A stretch of DNA of 64,000 nt from SAR324 cluster bacterium. GTDB lineage: Bacteria > SAR324 > XYD2-FULL-50-16. Positions 1 through 9,524 of the stretch are shown piece by piece. The stretch's first letter is position 1. Each line of letters opens with the position of its first letter. The DNA lies in assembly GCA_028282885.1 (NCBI GenBank), contig JANQGX010000010.1, positions 1-64,000 of the forward strand, in the 5' to 3' direction. The position numbers were made by a program, and so were the translations under genes. The notes beneath the pieces are model-generated. The model ran no database searches. It saw nothing but the letters and a program-made list of their open reading frames with translations, and was not told where the DNA came from.

Positions 1-2
1 TG

Positions 3-86
3 ATTGAACATAACGATCAGTTGAAGGCCCTACTCCCCCAGTATCATGATTCAATATCATCTGGTGAAAAACAAGGTGGGGGTTAA
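3..86 (+). CDS. C-terminal tail of an unidentified ORF entering from the left edge
   Basis: An open frame runs from the window edge to a TAA at 84-86 and ends in a short Gly-rich tail (SGEKQGGG). Only about 27 residues are visible and no family can be recognised. It may be the end of a real gene interrupted by the IS1595 remnant that begins right after it, or simply non-coding sequence. Confidence 0.2.
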   Translation: MEHNDQLKALLPQYHDSISSGEKQGGG

Positions 87-738
87 TTGGCGGTTACGCT
101 AAAAAGGCATATCGGAGTGTCTTATCCATCCGGCTGCCTGGTCTATCAAGCACAAGCTCATGCAGGTTATGGTCGAAACAGATGCACAATATAAACTGTC
201 AGAGATCGTGACAGTGGATGACGCCTATTTGGGCGGTCGCCTATCAGGCGACAAACCAGGACGGGGCTCCAGCAACAAACAGCCCTTTGTAGCTGCTGTA
301 CAAGTAAACTCCGAAGGTCATCCTCGCTATGTAAAAATGACACCTGTCAAAGCCTTTACCAGCCATGAGATTCAAAAATGGGCCTTTGCCAATCTCCAGT
401 CGGGATGTCTAGTGGCCTCTGACGGATTGCCTTGTTTTAATGCCTTTTCAAAAGTAAACCACCATAAGGATGTACGCATCAAAATGAGAAAAGATCCTAG
501 AACAGGGGAGATCCCTTATTTTTATTGGCTAAGCATCATTTTGGGCAATGTCAAAAGTGCCTTAACCGGAACCTATCGAGCCAGTCGAAAAGTATATGCT
601 CAAAGATACTTAGCAGAATACCAATATCGGATTAACCGTCGTTTTGATTTGATAAAGCTTTTCAAGAGTGTTCTTTGTGAAGCCCATTTTACCCCTCCTT
701 TACCGGGGAAGTTGCTAAAACGGGCTGCGGATAATTGA
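87..738 (+). pseudogene. IS1595-family (ISXO2-like) transposase, N-terminally truncated and frameshifted
   Basis: The C-terminal 192 residues (from the ATG at 160) form an ISXO2-like DDE transposase domain: the first catalytic Asp lies in VDDAYLGG, the second in ASDGL, and the end has LGNVKSALTGTYR followed by EYQYRINRR. The preceding helix is split between frames. LKRHIGVSY is read in the frame of position 87, and AAWSIKHKLMQVM is read in the frame of 160, so a +1-type frameshift lies around 122-133. The zinc-ribbon N-terminus expected for this family is missing. I infer a dead element marking the left border of the glycan island. Family assignment is confident; exact element ends were not found. 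Confidence 0.8.
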
Positions 739-919
739 TAATCAAATATTAAGTTCTTAATAAAATGAATCAAGCATCAATAAAGTTGCAATATACTATC
801 TTGTAATCTATATAATATTGATTTTTCTTCATATTAGTTCCATGCTTCCTACAATCTATCTATAGATTTATGCTTATACTTTTTCAATTAACTAATTTAA
901 TTGAAGTACTATAAATAGT

Positions 920-2152
920 TTAAACTGCGAGTTTCCTGTATACCCTAAGCAAATGTTCTTCCTGAATTTCCCAATTGAATTCGTTCTTGGCTATCTCAAA
1001 GTTAACCTTCATCTGTGCTAGTTTTTCAAAAGTTATATTCTCAAATACAGATTTCAATTCTTCAATAGAGTTTTTTTCATCAACACTTATTCCAACCCTG
1101 TATTCATCTACAAATTTTCTCATAGAATATAGATTTGAAACGATAATAGGCAGATCAGCCATCAAATACTCGAACATTTTATTTGGTAAGCTATAGTAGT
1201 AGCTTAAACATCTGTTTTCAATAAGCGACAACCCGATATCTGCAGATGAAGTCAGTCGAAGTAAATCCTCGGAGGGAACAGCCTCATGCACAAAAATATT
1301 TGAGAATTTATTTGATGCGTGAATTAGAGAATCCAAAAGAGGTCCATAACCTAAAAAAATCAATGCCAAATGAGAGGCAGTGGTCTGTTTAAAAGCTTCC
1401 AGAACCTTATCAATTCCCCTTCCTTTTGATAGGGCTCCTTGATACAGGAGTATAATTTGGTCTTGCCTAATATTGAACTTTTCGCGAAAATAAGCCGATT
1501 TCTGCACTTCACTATAGTTTGGGCAGTTTAACACAACTGTAGGTTTGGGAATCCCGTAAAGTTGCTGATATTCTTCAGCGATTTCGTCACTTACGGTTAT
1601 AACGCTATCCGCATACCGAATCAGAAGCTTTTCTGCAATCCTTACAAATTGCTTGAGTACTGAGTTTAATCCTTGTTTTTCAATTTCATATTCATGGGCA
1701 TCATATACTATTTTCACTTTTCTGTTGAATAAAAGCTTTACCAAAAACCCGACTGGAAGAGCCTGTAAATCATTGCAGTGAATTATATCGCATTTTTTTG
1801 AAATAACGGATGCTCTCAGAACAAAAATAAAAACGACAATGATAATTTTGAAAATATTGCCTTGCCACTTGTTTATCAAACAACCAATACGAAATAATTT
1901 GATTCCTCCGATGTTTTCCTTCTTTTCCAATCCTCTGGTGTGCATTGCCAGTATACTAACATCATAGCCTTCCTTAACCAGTGATTTGTTTGTCTTCAAT
2001 ACCCTGCTGTCAAATTCAAAGGTATTAAGAACAATAGCATGTACACATTTTCCTGGGGTTTTTTCCATTGTAATAGTTCGCGAACTTTGACTCCGGTGAT
2101 TTTTCATGGCGACTGGATTGACAGCAACAGAGTTTCCTGTATTTTTCTCCAA
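920..2152 (-). CDS. Family 4-like glycosyltransferase (GT-B)
   Basis: Retaining GT-B glycosyltransferase, probably cytoplasmic or membrane-peripheral, adding one sugar to the lipid-linked glycan; donor and acceptor are unknown. The N-terminal domain has a typical GT4 opening (IVLNTFEFDSRVLK) and a DIIHCNDLQALP segment. The C-terminal domain carries YQGALSKGRGIDKVLEAF and the acidic region SYYYSLPNKMFEYLMADLPII, which replaces the classic EX7E. It is the last gene of the minus-strand module and lies 15 bp after the membrane gene at 2168. The frame opens at a TTG (2152); ATGs at 2107 and 2068 are alternative starts and none has a clear ribosome binding site. The first ~28 residues look non-conserved, so 2068 is quite possible. 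Confidence 0.75.
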   Translation of the reverse strand: MEKNTGNSVAVNPVAMKNHRSQSSRTITMEKTPGKCVHAIVLNTFEFDSRVLKTNKSLVKEGYDVSILAMHTRGLEKKENIGGIKLFRIGCLINKWQGNIFKIIIVVFIFVLRASVISKKCDIIHCNDLQALPVGFLVKLLFNRKVKIVYDAHEYEIEKQGLNSVLKQFVRIAEKLLIRYADSVITVSDEIAEEYQQLYGIPKPTVVLNCPNYSEVQKSAYFREKFNIRQDQIILLYQGALSKGRGIDKVLEAFKQTTASHLALIFLGYGPLLDSLIHASNKFSNIFVHEAVPSEDLLRLTSSADIGLSLIENRCLSYYYSLPNKMFEYLMADLPIIVSNLYSMRKFVDEYRVGISVDEKNSIEELKSVFENITFEKLAQMKVNFEIAKNEFNWEIQEEHLLRVYRKLAV

Positions 2153-2167
2153 TTATTAATTGAAAAT

Positions 2168-3919
2168 TCAAGGTGTTTTTTGTTTAATCAGTGATCCTAA
2201 GTAAAACAGAGAAAATAGGACGCAGATATTCATGGCAGGATAAACCGGGATCGTGTAACGGTCGATGGTAGCGGCGTTGACTATATGAACCATAATATGA
2301 AAGAAAACCGTGAATGAGAATAGAAAAACTATATCTTCCAGAATCATCGTCTGGTTTTCTTCAGATTTTCCAATAATGAAGTACACCACCTTTTTTAAGG
2401 TAACCAGTATAAGGATAACCGGGGCCAAAAGCAAAAAAATGGTGTATTTGACACCAGTAAAATCGGTAAGATCATAATATCTTTGTGCTAGCCAGGAGTA
2501 ACTCGCTACCGACTGATGATAAACAGATACATATTTGCGGTATGGTTTTTGTGGAAAAACATTAGAGATGATGTAGTTTTGAAAAGTCCTGTGACCAATA
2601 ATGGAGTTCTGGTCAACACTGGTATAAGAAAAAGCATGGATTGTTCTTAAGTAATTAATGGCATACGATTTAAGGACTGTTAACGGATATTTAAAAAAAA
2701 CAGTAGCTACCAGTTTAACCGATTTTCCAAGCTTCGAATAAGAAGGATTAAGATAGACGACGTCCCTGTTTATTAGCTTACTATTTGAGTCATGAATATC
2801 TATTACTGCATAATTAACTAAGTTTTTAGTCTCTTTATCTATCAATTCAATAATTAACTCAGTGTTCGCAAACATATCTTTATCGTCAATTTCTTGATTC
2901 GCCCAATTCTTTAGATTTCCGGACACCGAAACCAGTTTTAGGCCTCTAATCATGCCTCTTGAGAGAAGTCCCTCGGAGGTTCTCTTGGCAATATTTGCAT
3001 GCCCCTCATTAGGTAAAAAATGATTCCAATAGGCAATGCTGACAGACAATGAAATCAGAGATAGAACAATTATAGCTCCTGTCCTTAGCAAGTATTTCCT
3101 GCTACTTCTTTGAAGAATCTGAAGAGCTAAAACCGCTGAAAGTGGCAATAAAATCAATGGCATGAAGGGTTGTTTTAAGTGCCACATAAGAGGTGTCATA
3201 AATGTGAAATAAATACTAAACAACAATACGCTTCTTTTCTTCTGTATGGCCTGATTTTGATACATATTATAGGCCAGGAACAGAGTAATGATGCAAATGG
3301 TGGCCGAGTAGCTTTCGGTTAACAAGGTGTGATAGTAACCGACGATTGTGGGATCGGTAATGATGATTCCAACTGCAACGAACATATAGACCAGATAGCT
3401 GGTATTCGATGGCAGATATCGATAGAAATTATGAATAAAGATAACCAGAACTGCAAAAAAAACAAAAGATGATACAAGAATCCCCTGTTGTCCATATCCA
3501 AGCAATTTGTGAATGAAATACAGGAAATATGGAAACACAGCTCCTCTCACAACGTCCCAGTATCTCCAGGTATGTCTGCCTGAAATCACTTCGAAATAGC
3601 GATGATAGTGCCCAGTATCCCAGGTAATCACCATGGGGAATGAAAAGTGGATTATTGTAATCAGGATCAAAAAGAGTATCAGATAGGTTTTTGGTTCAAC
3701 TGAATCATTCAAAATGGTTTTTTTGACAATACCAGTATGTGCCAAACGAGGGATGAGATATGATAAAACCAATAAAAATAGCAATCTTGGAATCAATTCA
3801 TAGTAATAGCCTGTTTCTTTGCACCAAAAAAAATTCATGAGGGCCAAAAATAGAAAAAAGGGATATACAAATTGCTTGTTGCTGTGATGAAAGTTCTTAA
3901 GTCTTTTCAAAATGCTCAT
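2168..3919 (-). CDS. Polytopic membrane protein, GT-C-like glycosyltransferase candidate
   Basis: A 583-residue protein with about ten or more hydrophobic segments and one large hydrophilic loop (roughly residues 300-410). After the first membrane helices a conserved acidic loop reads TWDTGHYHRYF, then WDVVRGAVFPYFLYF and GYYHTLLTES. Near the end there is a DRYTIPVYP motif. This layout (acidic residue in the first periplasmic loop, late RY motif before the last helices) resembles lipid-linked-sugar-dependent GT-C enzymes of the GT39/ArnT type. The same motifs recur in the gene at 7860-9479, so the two are paralogues. Function is inferred from architecture only; a polymerase-like role is also possible. 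Confidence 0.6.
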   Translation of the reverse strand: MSILKRLKNFHHSNKQFVYPFFLFLALMNFFWCKETGYYYELIPRLLFLLVLSYLIPRLAHTGIVKKTILNDSVEPKTYLILFLILITIIHFSFPMVITWDTGHYHRYFEVISGRHTWRYWDVVRGAVFPYFLYFIHKLLGYGQQGILVSSFVFFAVLVIFIHNFYRYLPSNTSYLVYMFVAVGIIITDPTIVGYYHTLLTESYSATICIITLFLAYNMYQNQAIQKKRSVLLFSIYFTFMTPLMWHLKQPFMPLILLPLSAVLALQILQRSSRKYLLRTGAIIVLSLISLSVSIAYWNHFLPNEGHANIAKRTSEGLLSRGMIRGLKLVSVSGNLKNWANQEIDDKDMFANTELIIELIDKETKNLVNYAVIDIHDSNSKLINRDVVYLNPSYSKLGKSVKLVATVFFKYPLTVLKSYAINYLRTIHAFSYTSVDQNSIIGHRTFQNYIISNVFPQKPYRKYVSVYHQSVASYSWLAQRYYDLTDFTGVKYTIFLLLAPVILILVTLKKVVYFIIGKSEENQTMILEDIVFLFSFTVFFHIMVHIVNAATIDRYTIPVYPAMNICVLFSLFYLGSLIKQKTP

Positions 3920-4046
3920 ACTTAGCCAGATTCAAAGTTTAGATGAGTTGTTTTGGTAAATAATGGTATATATACAGAAACGATATATAGTTGTATGACT
4001 CAGGTCCAACATTCATGAAAATGACATTATCAGATCCGATATTAGT

Positions 4047-5783
4047 TTAAGCATTCCATTCTTTCCAATTGAACAGTATACTTTCCAACTCAGAAGCTTG
4101 ATTCGAAACCGTCACAATCTTTGCAGAATCGATATTTTCGACAATTCTATTCAATTCATTAATATCACAGCATTTTTCAATCTTATCTGCTAATTGCTCA
4201 TAGTCATCCATACTATATAAAAAACCATTTACTCCATTTTCGATAACCTCTTCCGGACCACCTGATTTACTGGAAATGACGGGGATTTTCCGTATCAGTG
4301 CTTCTCGAGCCACCAAAGAATATGATTCCAACACATTTGCGGCAATAATAATGACATCCAGGTCTTGATATACCAGATCTGTATCTTGCCACTTATAGGC
4401 GCTAAAGTATCTTACATTCAGATCAGTTGGTAAATCATCAGTCATCAACTCATAATCAATTTCACTCTCGGGACAGTAGATGTTCAAAATATAGTTTTTC
4501 GATTTTACGCGTGAAAATGCCTTAATTACAGTTGAATAACCCTTATGCTCATTTGTTCCTCCCATAAACCCGAATCTAACTACTTTCTGACCAATTTGGA
4601 AACGAGAAGGAGAAACACCATTTGCATTCAGCACAACACTCTCTTCAGGTAATCCGAATTTGATAAGTGCACTCTTCATAGTTTGAGAGGGAACGATGAT
4701 CTTTTCTGACTTTTTTAACAAGCCGAGTAAAAATCTGGTACGTTGGTCTATCCATTTTTTTGGTCGGTACCTGGAGCTTGTATTTGCATCAATTATAAAA
4801 TCAGATTCCTGTATGTTGGTTTGCAAAAACTGCTTGTGACTTAACCACCAAAAGTCGTGTACGGTCACAAAGAACTTTATTCGGAGTTCAAAGGCCGCTT
4901 CCAGAAGGCTGGCTGACAGGCCCTGCATTGAATGGAAATGAATTACGTCCGGTGTAACCAGCTTAAGATATTCCTTAAATATTTTCTTAATCTTCGGATT
5001 TTTATAATTCTTTGTATGGTCGTTGTTTAGAAACGAATCAATGTTGACTGTTCTGACTAGAATCTCCTTGTGCATGTAATCAATAGCATGCAGGTTTCTG
5101 GTACGCTTTTTTAAAAATCCGGCAAACCCAAAGACTTCGTATTTGGATTTGAGCTGTTCAATTAGATTGGCGACAACTACTGTTGCCCCGCCAAAGCAGA
5201 ATGGTGGGAAAAAGATATTCACAAAAAGAACTCTTTTCCTTTGAGGCAGTTCGGATTTCAGCTCATCAGTTTTTCCATCGATGGCTTTGTTGATTCTTTT
5301 TCTTAATTCCTGCCTGGCATACTGAGAGGCTAAAAACACGTCAAATCCTTTGACGTCATTGCTAACCGATCCCAAGCCCAAAGCGGATAGTAAATCAGAA
5401 CAATCAACAATTGTAATCTGTAGCAATCTCAACAGACTGGAAATATCACTTTCCCGGATATTATCATCGGAATCGGTAGTCAGCAAAACTGTAAAGCGCT
5501 CAAGCTTCTTCAGGAAATAAGGTGAATCTGTGTGGAGTGTCTTATGTCTTATCCCGGCATGGGTTAACAGCGTACTGATCGTAAACAGGATGTTTTCGGA
5601 TCTTGGAGAACGTTTGTCAGATTCAATTAGTGCAATCTTCCGGCTTATTTTCCACCTGTCGTTCAGGCTTCTCTTCAAAAGGGTTGAAGAGAATGTGATA
5701 TTCAGATATCCCAACCGTCGAAATAGTAACCTGAAAATACGAAATGGAAAATGCTTTATATCTGATTGTTGATTAGCTTTCAA
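4047..5783 (-). CDS. Family 4 glycosyltransferase with N-terminal extension
   Basis: A 578-residue protein. The first ~185 residues are basic and not recognisable. A complete GT-B enzyme follows, starting at KRVLFVNIFFPPFCFGGATVVVANL, with HFHSMQGLSASLLEAA and FVTVHDFWWLSHK in the acceptor half. The donor half has RFGFMGGTNEHKGYSTVIKAF and the nucleotide-sugar motif ESYSLVAREALIRKIPVI. The FVTVHDFWW segment is typical of GT4 enzymes of surface-glycan loci. The extension could be a docking or second catalytic domain. It sits between two multidomain membrane/GT genes in the same direction. Confidence 0.75.
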   Translation of the reverse strand: MKANQQSDIKHFPFRIFRLLFRRLGYLNITFSSTLLKRSLNDRWKISRKIALIESDKRSPRSENILFTISTLLTHAGIRHKTLHTDSPYFLKKLERFTVLLTTDSDDNIRESDISSLLRLLQITIVDCSDLLSALGLGSVSNDVKGFDVFLASQYARQELRKRINKAIDGKTDELKSELPQRKRVLFVNIFFPPFCFGGATVVVANLIEQLKSKYEVFGFAGFLKKRTRNLHAIDYMHKEILVRTVNIDSFLNNDHTKNYKNPKIKKIFKEYLKLVTPDVIHFHSMQGLSASLLEAAFELRIKFFVTVHDFWWLSHKQFLQTNIQESDFIIDANTSSRYRPKKWIDQRTRFLLGLLKKSEKIIVPSQTMKSALIKFGLPEESVVLNANGVSPSRFQIGQKVVRFGFMGGTNEHKGYSTVIKAFSRVKSKNYILNIYCPESEIDYELMTDDLPTDLNVRYFSAYKWQDTDLVYQDLDVIIIAANVLESYSLVAREALIRKIPVISSKSGGPEEVIENGVNGFLYSMDDYEQLADKIEKCCDINELNRIVENIDSAKIVTVSNQASELESILFNWKEWNA

Positions 5784-5837
5784 TACTCACTTTAATCGGG
5801 CATACACCAGTTTACAGCCTGTCACCTATTCCTGGAC

Positions 5838-7829
5838 TCAGCGAAACAACAAGTCATAAATAAATCTCACCAGGCGGCTGTTTCTTATTTTAATCACCAG
5901 CCTGTACATTTTTGAATGGCTGATAGCATAAACTTCTTCATTCATGACTCTCAAAAGATATCGGGTTTTCTCCACTTGTTGCTCAACTTTGCATAGTGTG
6001 TGTTCGGTAAAATACTCACGGTAAGATTTTAATCTGTTTACTGATCGAAATTCTGTTACAAACTCCAGATTCTTTTTTAAATCCTCCAGCTTGTCAGGAT
6101 TGCTTATCAGATCCATTATACATTTTACATACTGCGAGGGTTTGTTGATCTCTTTAATTATTATGCCGTTTTTGCCAGATTTTAAAAACTGATTAATACC
6201 ACCAGAATCGGAAACGACCGGCACGGCACCACAAGCCATCGCCTCAATAATGAACAGACCAAATCCTTCCTGTAGTGAAGCATCCACAAAAACATCCGTC
6301 CGTTGCAGGATCTCTGCAATCTTGGGCTTAGGTAACGGCCCTCTAATCCGTCTAATAGCTGCTGCCGAGTCTTTATCAAAATCTGTCGATTCATTGAAAT
6401 CGATGACCGTTATGGCTAACTCTGCATTTTGTATTGATAACTGCCTGATGATATCGAGCAGTATCCAATCACCTTTGTAGACATCCCCTCTGAGCACCAT
6501 TGTGACATTCATTTGCTGACTGGGATTCTTCGAAGTATTGACAGGATGGAAAACATGTTCATCATACCAGATCGGAAGCAGCTCAGAAGGTCTTTGAAAT
6601 ACGCTGGACAGTTTGTTTTTCAACCATTCGGATGTGACGATAATATTATCTGTCATTTGATAGGTTTCTGCGACTCTTCCATAGTTAAGGCCATTATCAA
6701 AATATGTTTCATATCCCTGTACAAAATAGACGAGTGCCGCCTCTCTCAGTGCTGCAAAGTGATAGGCAGGATACATGGTGTTCCAGGCAGTACCCGCAAT
6801 TACATTGGCTGCCACATTGCTATTAAATAACTCCCTGGGTGTTGTCATAACCAGACTGTTAAAAAGCATCATCTCTGAGTATTCATAAACAATATCATCC
6901 ACAACAACCATTGCTTTGATATTGTTTAGAATCAGGTCATTAACTATCTCGATGCAAACATGAATACCACCAATTTTCTGTGTAATGATAGGGAGATAAA
7001 ATATCACATCAAAGGATTTATTTTTAAATTTCTTTCCAAGTCTGTTTATTTCTCTGGTTATATACTTAATCGGATCGTTTTTTTTATATGACTCCCATGC
7101 TGAATTATATATTTCTCCCCACTTTTCAAGAAAAAGCTTATGATTTCTCTGCCTGTGTTCATTTATTTGGTGATCACTACCAAAACTGGCTTCAGCCTTG
7201 TGAAACACGTAACAGTCCATCGCAATCTTGGCTTTGAAACCCTTTTCCATCGCCCTGAACTGATAATCCGATTCTTCTCCGTATCCCTGCCCCCACACCT
7301 CATCAAGATATCCGATTTCTTCAATACACTTTCTTGTGATAAGCAGACAATTCCCAACAATGGTGCAGGCATCCACAGATCTTTCAGAGAACAACTCTTC
7401 AAAAAGTGTATCCATCTGCATATAGCTATAGCCTGGGAGCATCTCATAAGTTACAACCGGAGAATTATTAGAAATGGGAGAGATCAATCCAACATCCTGA
7501 TCCTTTTCAGCGTGGGCAATCAGCTTCGGTATGGTTTTTTGTGTTATCAAGCAGTCACTGTTTAGTAACAAAATGTAATTAGATATGCTGCTGACCAATC
7601 CCCTGTTAACTGACTTTACAAAACCTAGATTTTGATCATTGCGCAATAGTTCGATATTTCCAGATTTTTCTGCAAAATCCACCAGTAAATTCTCAGTATA
7701 CTTCTCCGAACGGTCATCTATAACAATAATTTTGCCGATCTGATTGCTGGGGCAACTAAGAAGAACTCTCAGGCAAATCGACACCCATTCGGGTGCATTG
7801 AATACGGGAATTACGACATCACATTTCAT
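5838..7829 (-). CDS. Bifunctional GT2-GT4 glycosyltransferase fusion
   Basis: A 663-residue two-domain glycosyltransferase. Residues ~1-235 form a GT-A (GT2) domain: CDVVIPVFNAPEW, IIVIDDRS, the metal-binding LLLNSDCLI, and the acceptor-loop GYGEESDYQFRAMEKG. Residues ~270-600 form a GT-B (GT4) domain ending in SLQEGFGLFIIEAMACGAVPVV, with both glutamates of the EX7E motif. The last ~40 residues end in a short basic tail (MYRLVIKIRNSRLVRF) like that of other proteins in this locus. Such fusions usually add two consecutive sugars or build a repeat. It lies 30 bp downstream of the GT-C-like gene at 7860. Confidence 0.85.
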   Translation of the reverse strand: MKCDVVIPVFNAPEWVSICLRVLLSCPSNQIGKIIVIDDRSEKYTENLLVDFAEKSGNIELLRNDQNLGFVKSVNRGLVSSISNYILLLNSDCLITQKTIPKLIAHAEKDQDVGLISPISNNSPVVTYEMLPGYSYMQMDTLFEELFSERSVDACTIVGNCLLITRKCIEEIGYLDEVWGQGYGEESDYQFRAMEKGFKAKIAMDCYVFHKAEASFGSDHQINEHRQRNHKLFLEKWGEIYNSAWESYKKNDPIKYITREINRLGKKFKNKSFDVIFYLPIITQKIGGIHVCIEIVNDLILNNIKAMVVVDDIVYEYSEMMLFNSLVMTTPRELFNSNVAANVIAGTAWNTMYPAYHFAALREAALVYFVQGYETYFDNGLNYGRVAETYQMTDNIIVTSEWLKNKLSSVFQRPSELLPIWYDEHVFHPVNTSKNPSQQMNVTMVLRGDVYKGDWILLDIIRQLSIQNAELAITVIDFNESTDFDKDSAAAIRRIRGPLPKPKIAEILQRTDVFVDASLQEGFGLFIIEAMACGAVPVVSDSGGINQFLKSGKNGIIIKEINKPSQYVKCIMDLISNPDKLEDLKKNLEFVTEFRSVNRLKSYREYFTEHTLCKVEQQVEKTRYLLRVMNEEVYAISHSKMYRLVIKIRNSRLVRFIYDLLFR

Positions 7830-7859
7830 TTTTGCTACTATCTGATAAAGGTTAGCAGT

Positions 7860-9479
7860 TCAACTATTTCTGATAATTGCTTCTCGAGAAAATCTTGTAT
7901 TAATAAACTCTGCCGCCTTACCCACGACTGTTATAAATAGCAGAATAGAAATCGGATATCCCGGATATGAATATCGATCATTAACCAATCCGCTGATGAC
8001 ATGAATAAATACTATAGAGAATACCGAAAAAGAAGCCAGACACATTGCAGTTTGGTAACTACTAAAATGCAATCTTGCTTTTCGCCTTATGGAACGATAG
8101 ATCCCAAAAGAAATGGATAATAACCAATAAATCGAAAACATGGATAGCAATATTGGGAAAAGTAACAAGGAAATCTCTTTGAACAATGTGTACGGCAATT
8201 TGCCAACCACATTTATGGGATTCCTGCGATAAGGACGAACATACTTCTGGTATTCCGGAAGCGTCAGGAAAACGTTTTCATGCAGTTTTTTAAAAGTAAA
8301 AGAACGGAATGCGACCAAAATCACTTCGTTAAAAGGGTTCTCCTTTAACCTGATACTTTTACTAAAATTGTCCCAGTAACAGGAAAACGCCAATTGAGGA
8401 TGGTTCAATACAATTCTTCTAAAAATACGAAATGAAGACAGTATTGTACGATCTGCAGGAACATCCCAAATCAAGAGTTTGTCAATAACTTCCCCTTCTT
8501 TGATGATATTTACAAATCGATATTGCTTTGAAACATATTCACCTAACTTCAACAGCCTGACAGCTTCCCGTTTGTCTATTTGTTTAATATTATTATCACT
8601 GACAACATTCTCTATTGAATAAAAATCCAGCGATATCAATTCAATGCGATGTATCTGTCCAATCCCTCTCATTGCAAAATTAGACACGATATGGTAAGAA
8701 GACCTTGTTTTATTTGCTGCCGGTCCCGAATCAGGCAAAAAGGAATGCCAGGAAAAAATTGAGACAATTAATAGGGTAATTGCGACACAAAAAACCAGAC
8801 CCCTTTCAATTAGGTTAAAAAGATTACATCTGTTCCAGATTGAGAATGCAGTACCGAGGCATAATGGAGGTAAAGTCAAAGCAAGATAAGGTTGCTTTAA
8901 ATGATATGAAAAAGAGACCAATATAATAATTACTGCCGAAAACCCCAGGTAGTCACGCTTACTCTTTGAAAATGAAGTTTGCATCCAATGATAAGTGACT
9001 ACAATCATTAGAATTGAAAGTGTTGTTGCGACAAATTCGGTCAGCAGAGTGTGATAAAATCCGAGTATTATCGGGTTCACCAGAATTAGTGTTATAAAAA
9101 TTATCCTAACAAACAGGCCAATCTTGTTGTTAAGCAATATCTTTAGAAAAACAACTGATAATATCGCGAATCCAATAAAAAAGAGATATGTCAGAAATAG
9201 CGCACTTGTGTGTGAATGACCGAATAATTTGATCGATAGGTGTAAAATATATGGAAATACAATGCCTCTGACTACATCCCATGAAGTCCAGGGATCAACT
9301 TGATTGAATATATCGATGTATTTTAGATAATGTGCAGAATCGAATGTGATGACAATACGAATGGAGCAGTAGATTGTAGTAAGAAATAGAAACAAAAATA
9401 TATAGAAAATCGTTCCACCTGCTAATAGACGATTCAACCAATACTTTGGATTCACGCTATTTTGTTTGGCTGCATGCAT
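7860..9479 (-). CDS. Polytopic membrane protein, GT-C-like, paralogue of the 2168-3919 protein
   Basis: A 539-residue multi-pass membrane protein. It shares the signature blocks of the protein at 2168-3919: TFDSAHYLKY in the first external loop, then WDVVRGIVFPYIL, LGFYHTLLTEF and NDRYSYPGYP near the C-terminus, in the same order and with similar spacing. A hydrophilic loop of ~100 residues sits mid-protein. I infer a membrane glycosyltransferase that uses a polyprenyl-phosphate sugar and acts at the periplasmic face. No experimental family could be named. Having two paralogues suggests two different side-branch sugars or a duplicated step. Confidence 0.6.
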   Translation of the reverse strand: MHAAKQNSVNPKYWLNRLLAGGTIFYIFLFLFLTTIYCSIRIVITFDSAHYLKYIDIFNQVDPWTSWDVVRGIVFPYILHLSIKLFGHSHTSALFLTYLFFIGFAILSVVFLKILLNNKIGLFVRIIFITLILVNPIILGFYHTLLTEFVATTLSILMIVVTYHWMQTSFSKSKRDYLGFSAVIIILVSFSYHLKQPYLALTLPPLCLGTAFSIWNRCNLFNLIERGLVFCVAITLLIVSIFSWHSFLPDSGPAANKTRSSYHIVSNFAMRGIGQIHRIELISLDFYSIENVVSDNNIKQIDKREAVRLLKLGEYVSKQYRFVNIIKEGEVIDKLLIWDVPADRTILSSFRIFRRIVLNHPQLAFSCYWDNFSKSIRLKENPFNEVILVAFRSFTFKKLHENVFLTLPEYQKYVRPYRRNPINVVGKLPYTLFKEISLLLFPILLSMFSIYWLLSISFGIYRSIRRKARLHFSSYQTAMCLASFSVFSIVFIHVISGLVNDRYSYPGYPISILLFITVVGKAAEFINTRFSREAIIRNS

Positions 9480-9524
9480 TTGCTGATGATCGTCTTAAAT
9501 CGAACTCAATAATCTTGGTTGTGA

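Noticed and set aside
2075..2086. 12-bp palindrome AGTTCGCGAACT near the start of the first GT gene as an operator
   Set aside because: It lies inside or just upstream of the possible coding start, with no second copy or promoter-like elements, and a 12-bp palindrome can occur by chance.
7140..7565. Plus-strand open frame of 141 codons inside the GT2-GT4 gene
   Set aside because: It is antisense to a strongly conserved GT2 domain and has no motif of its own.
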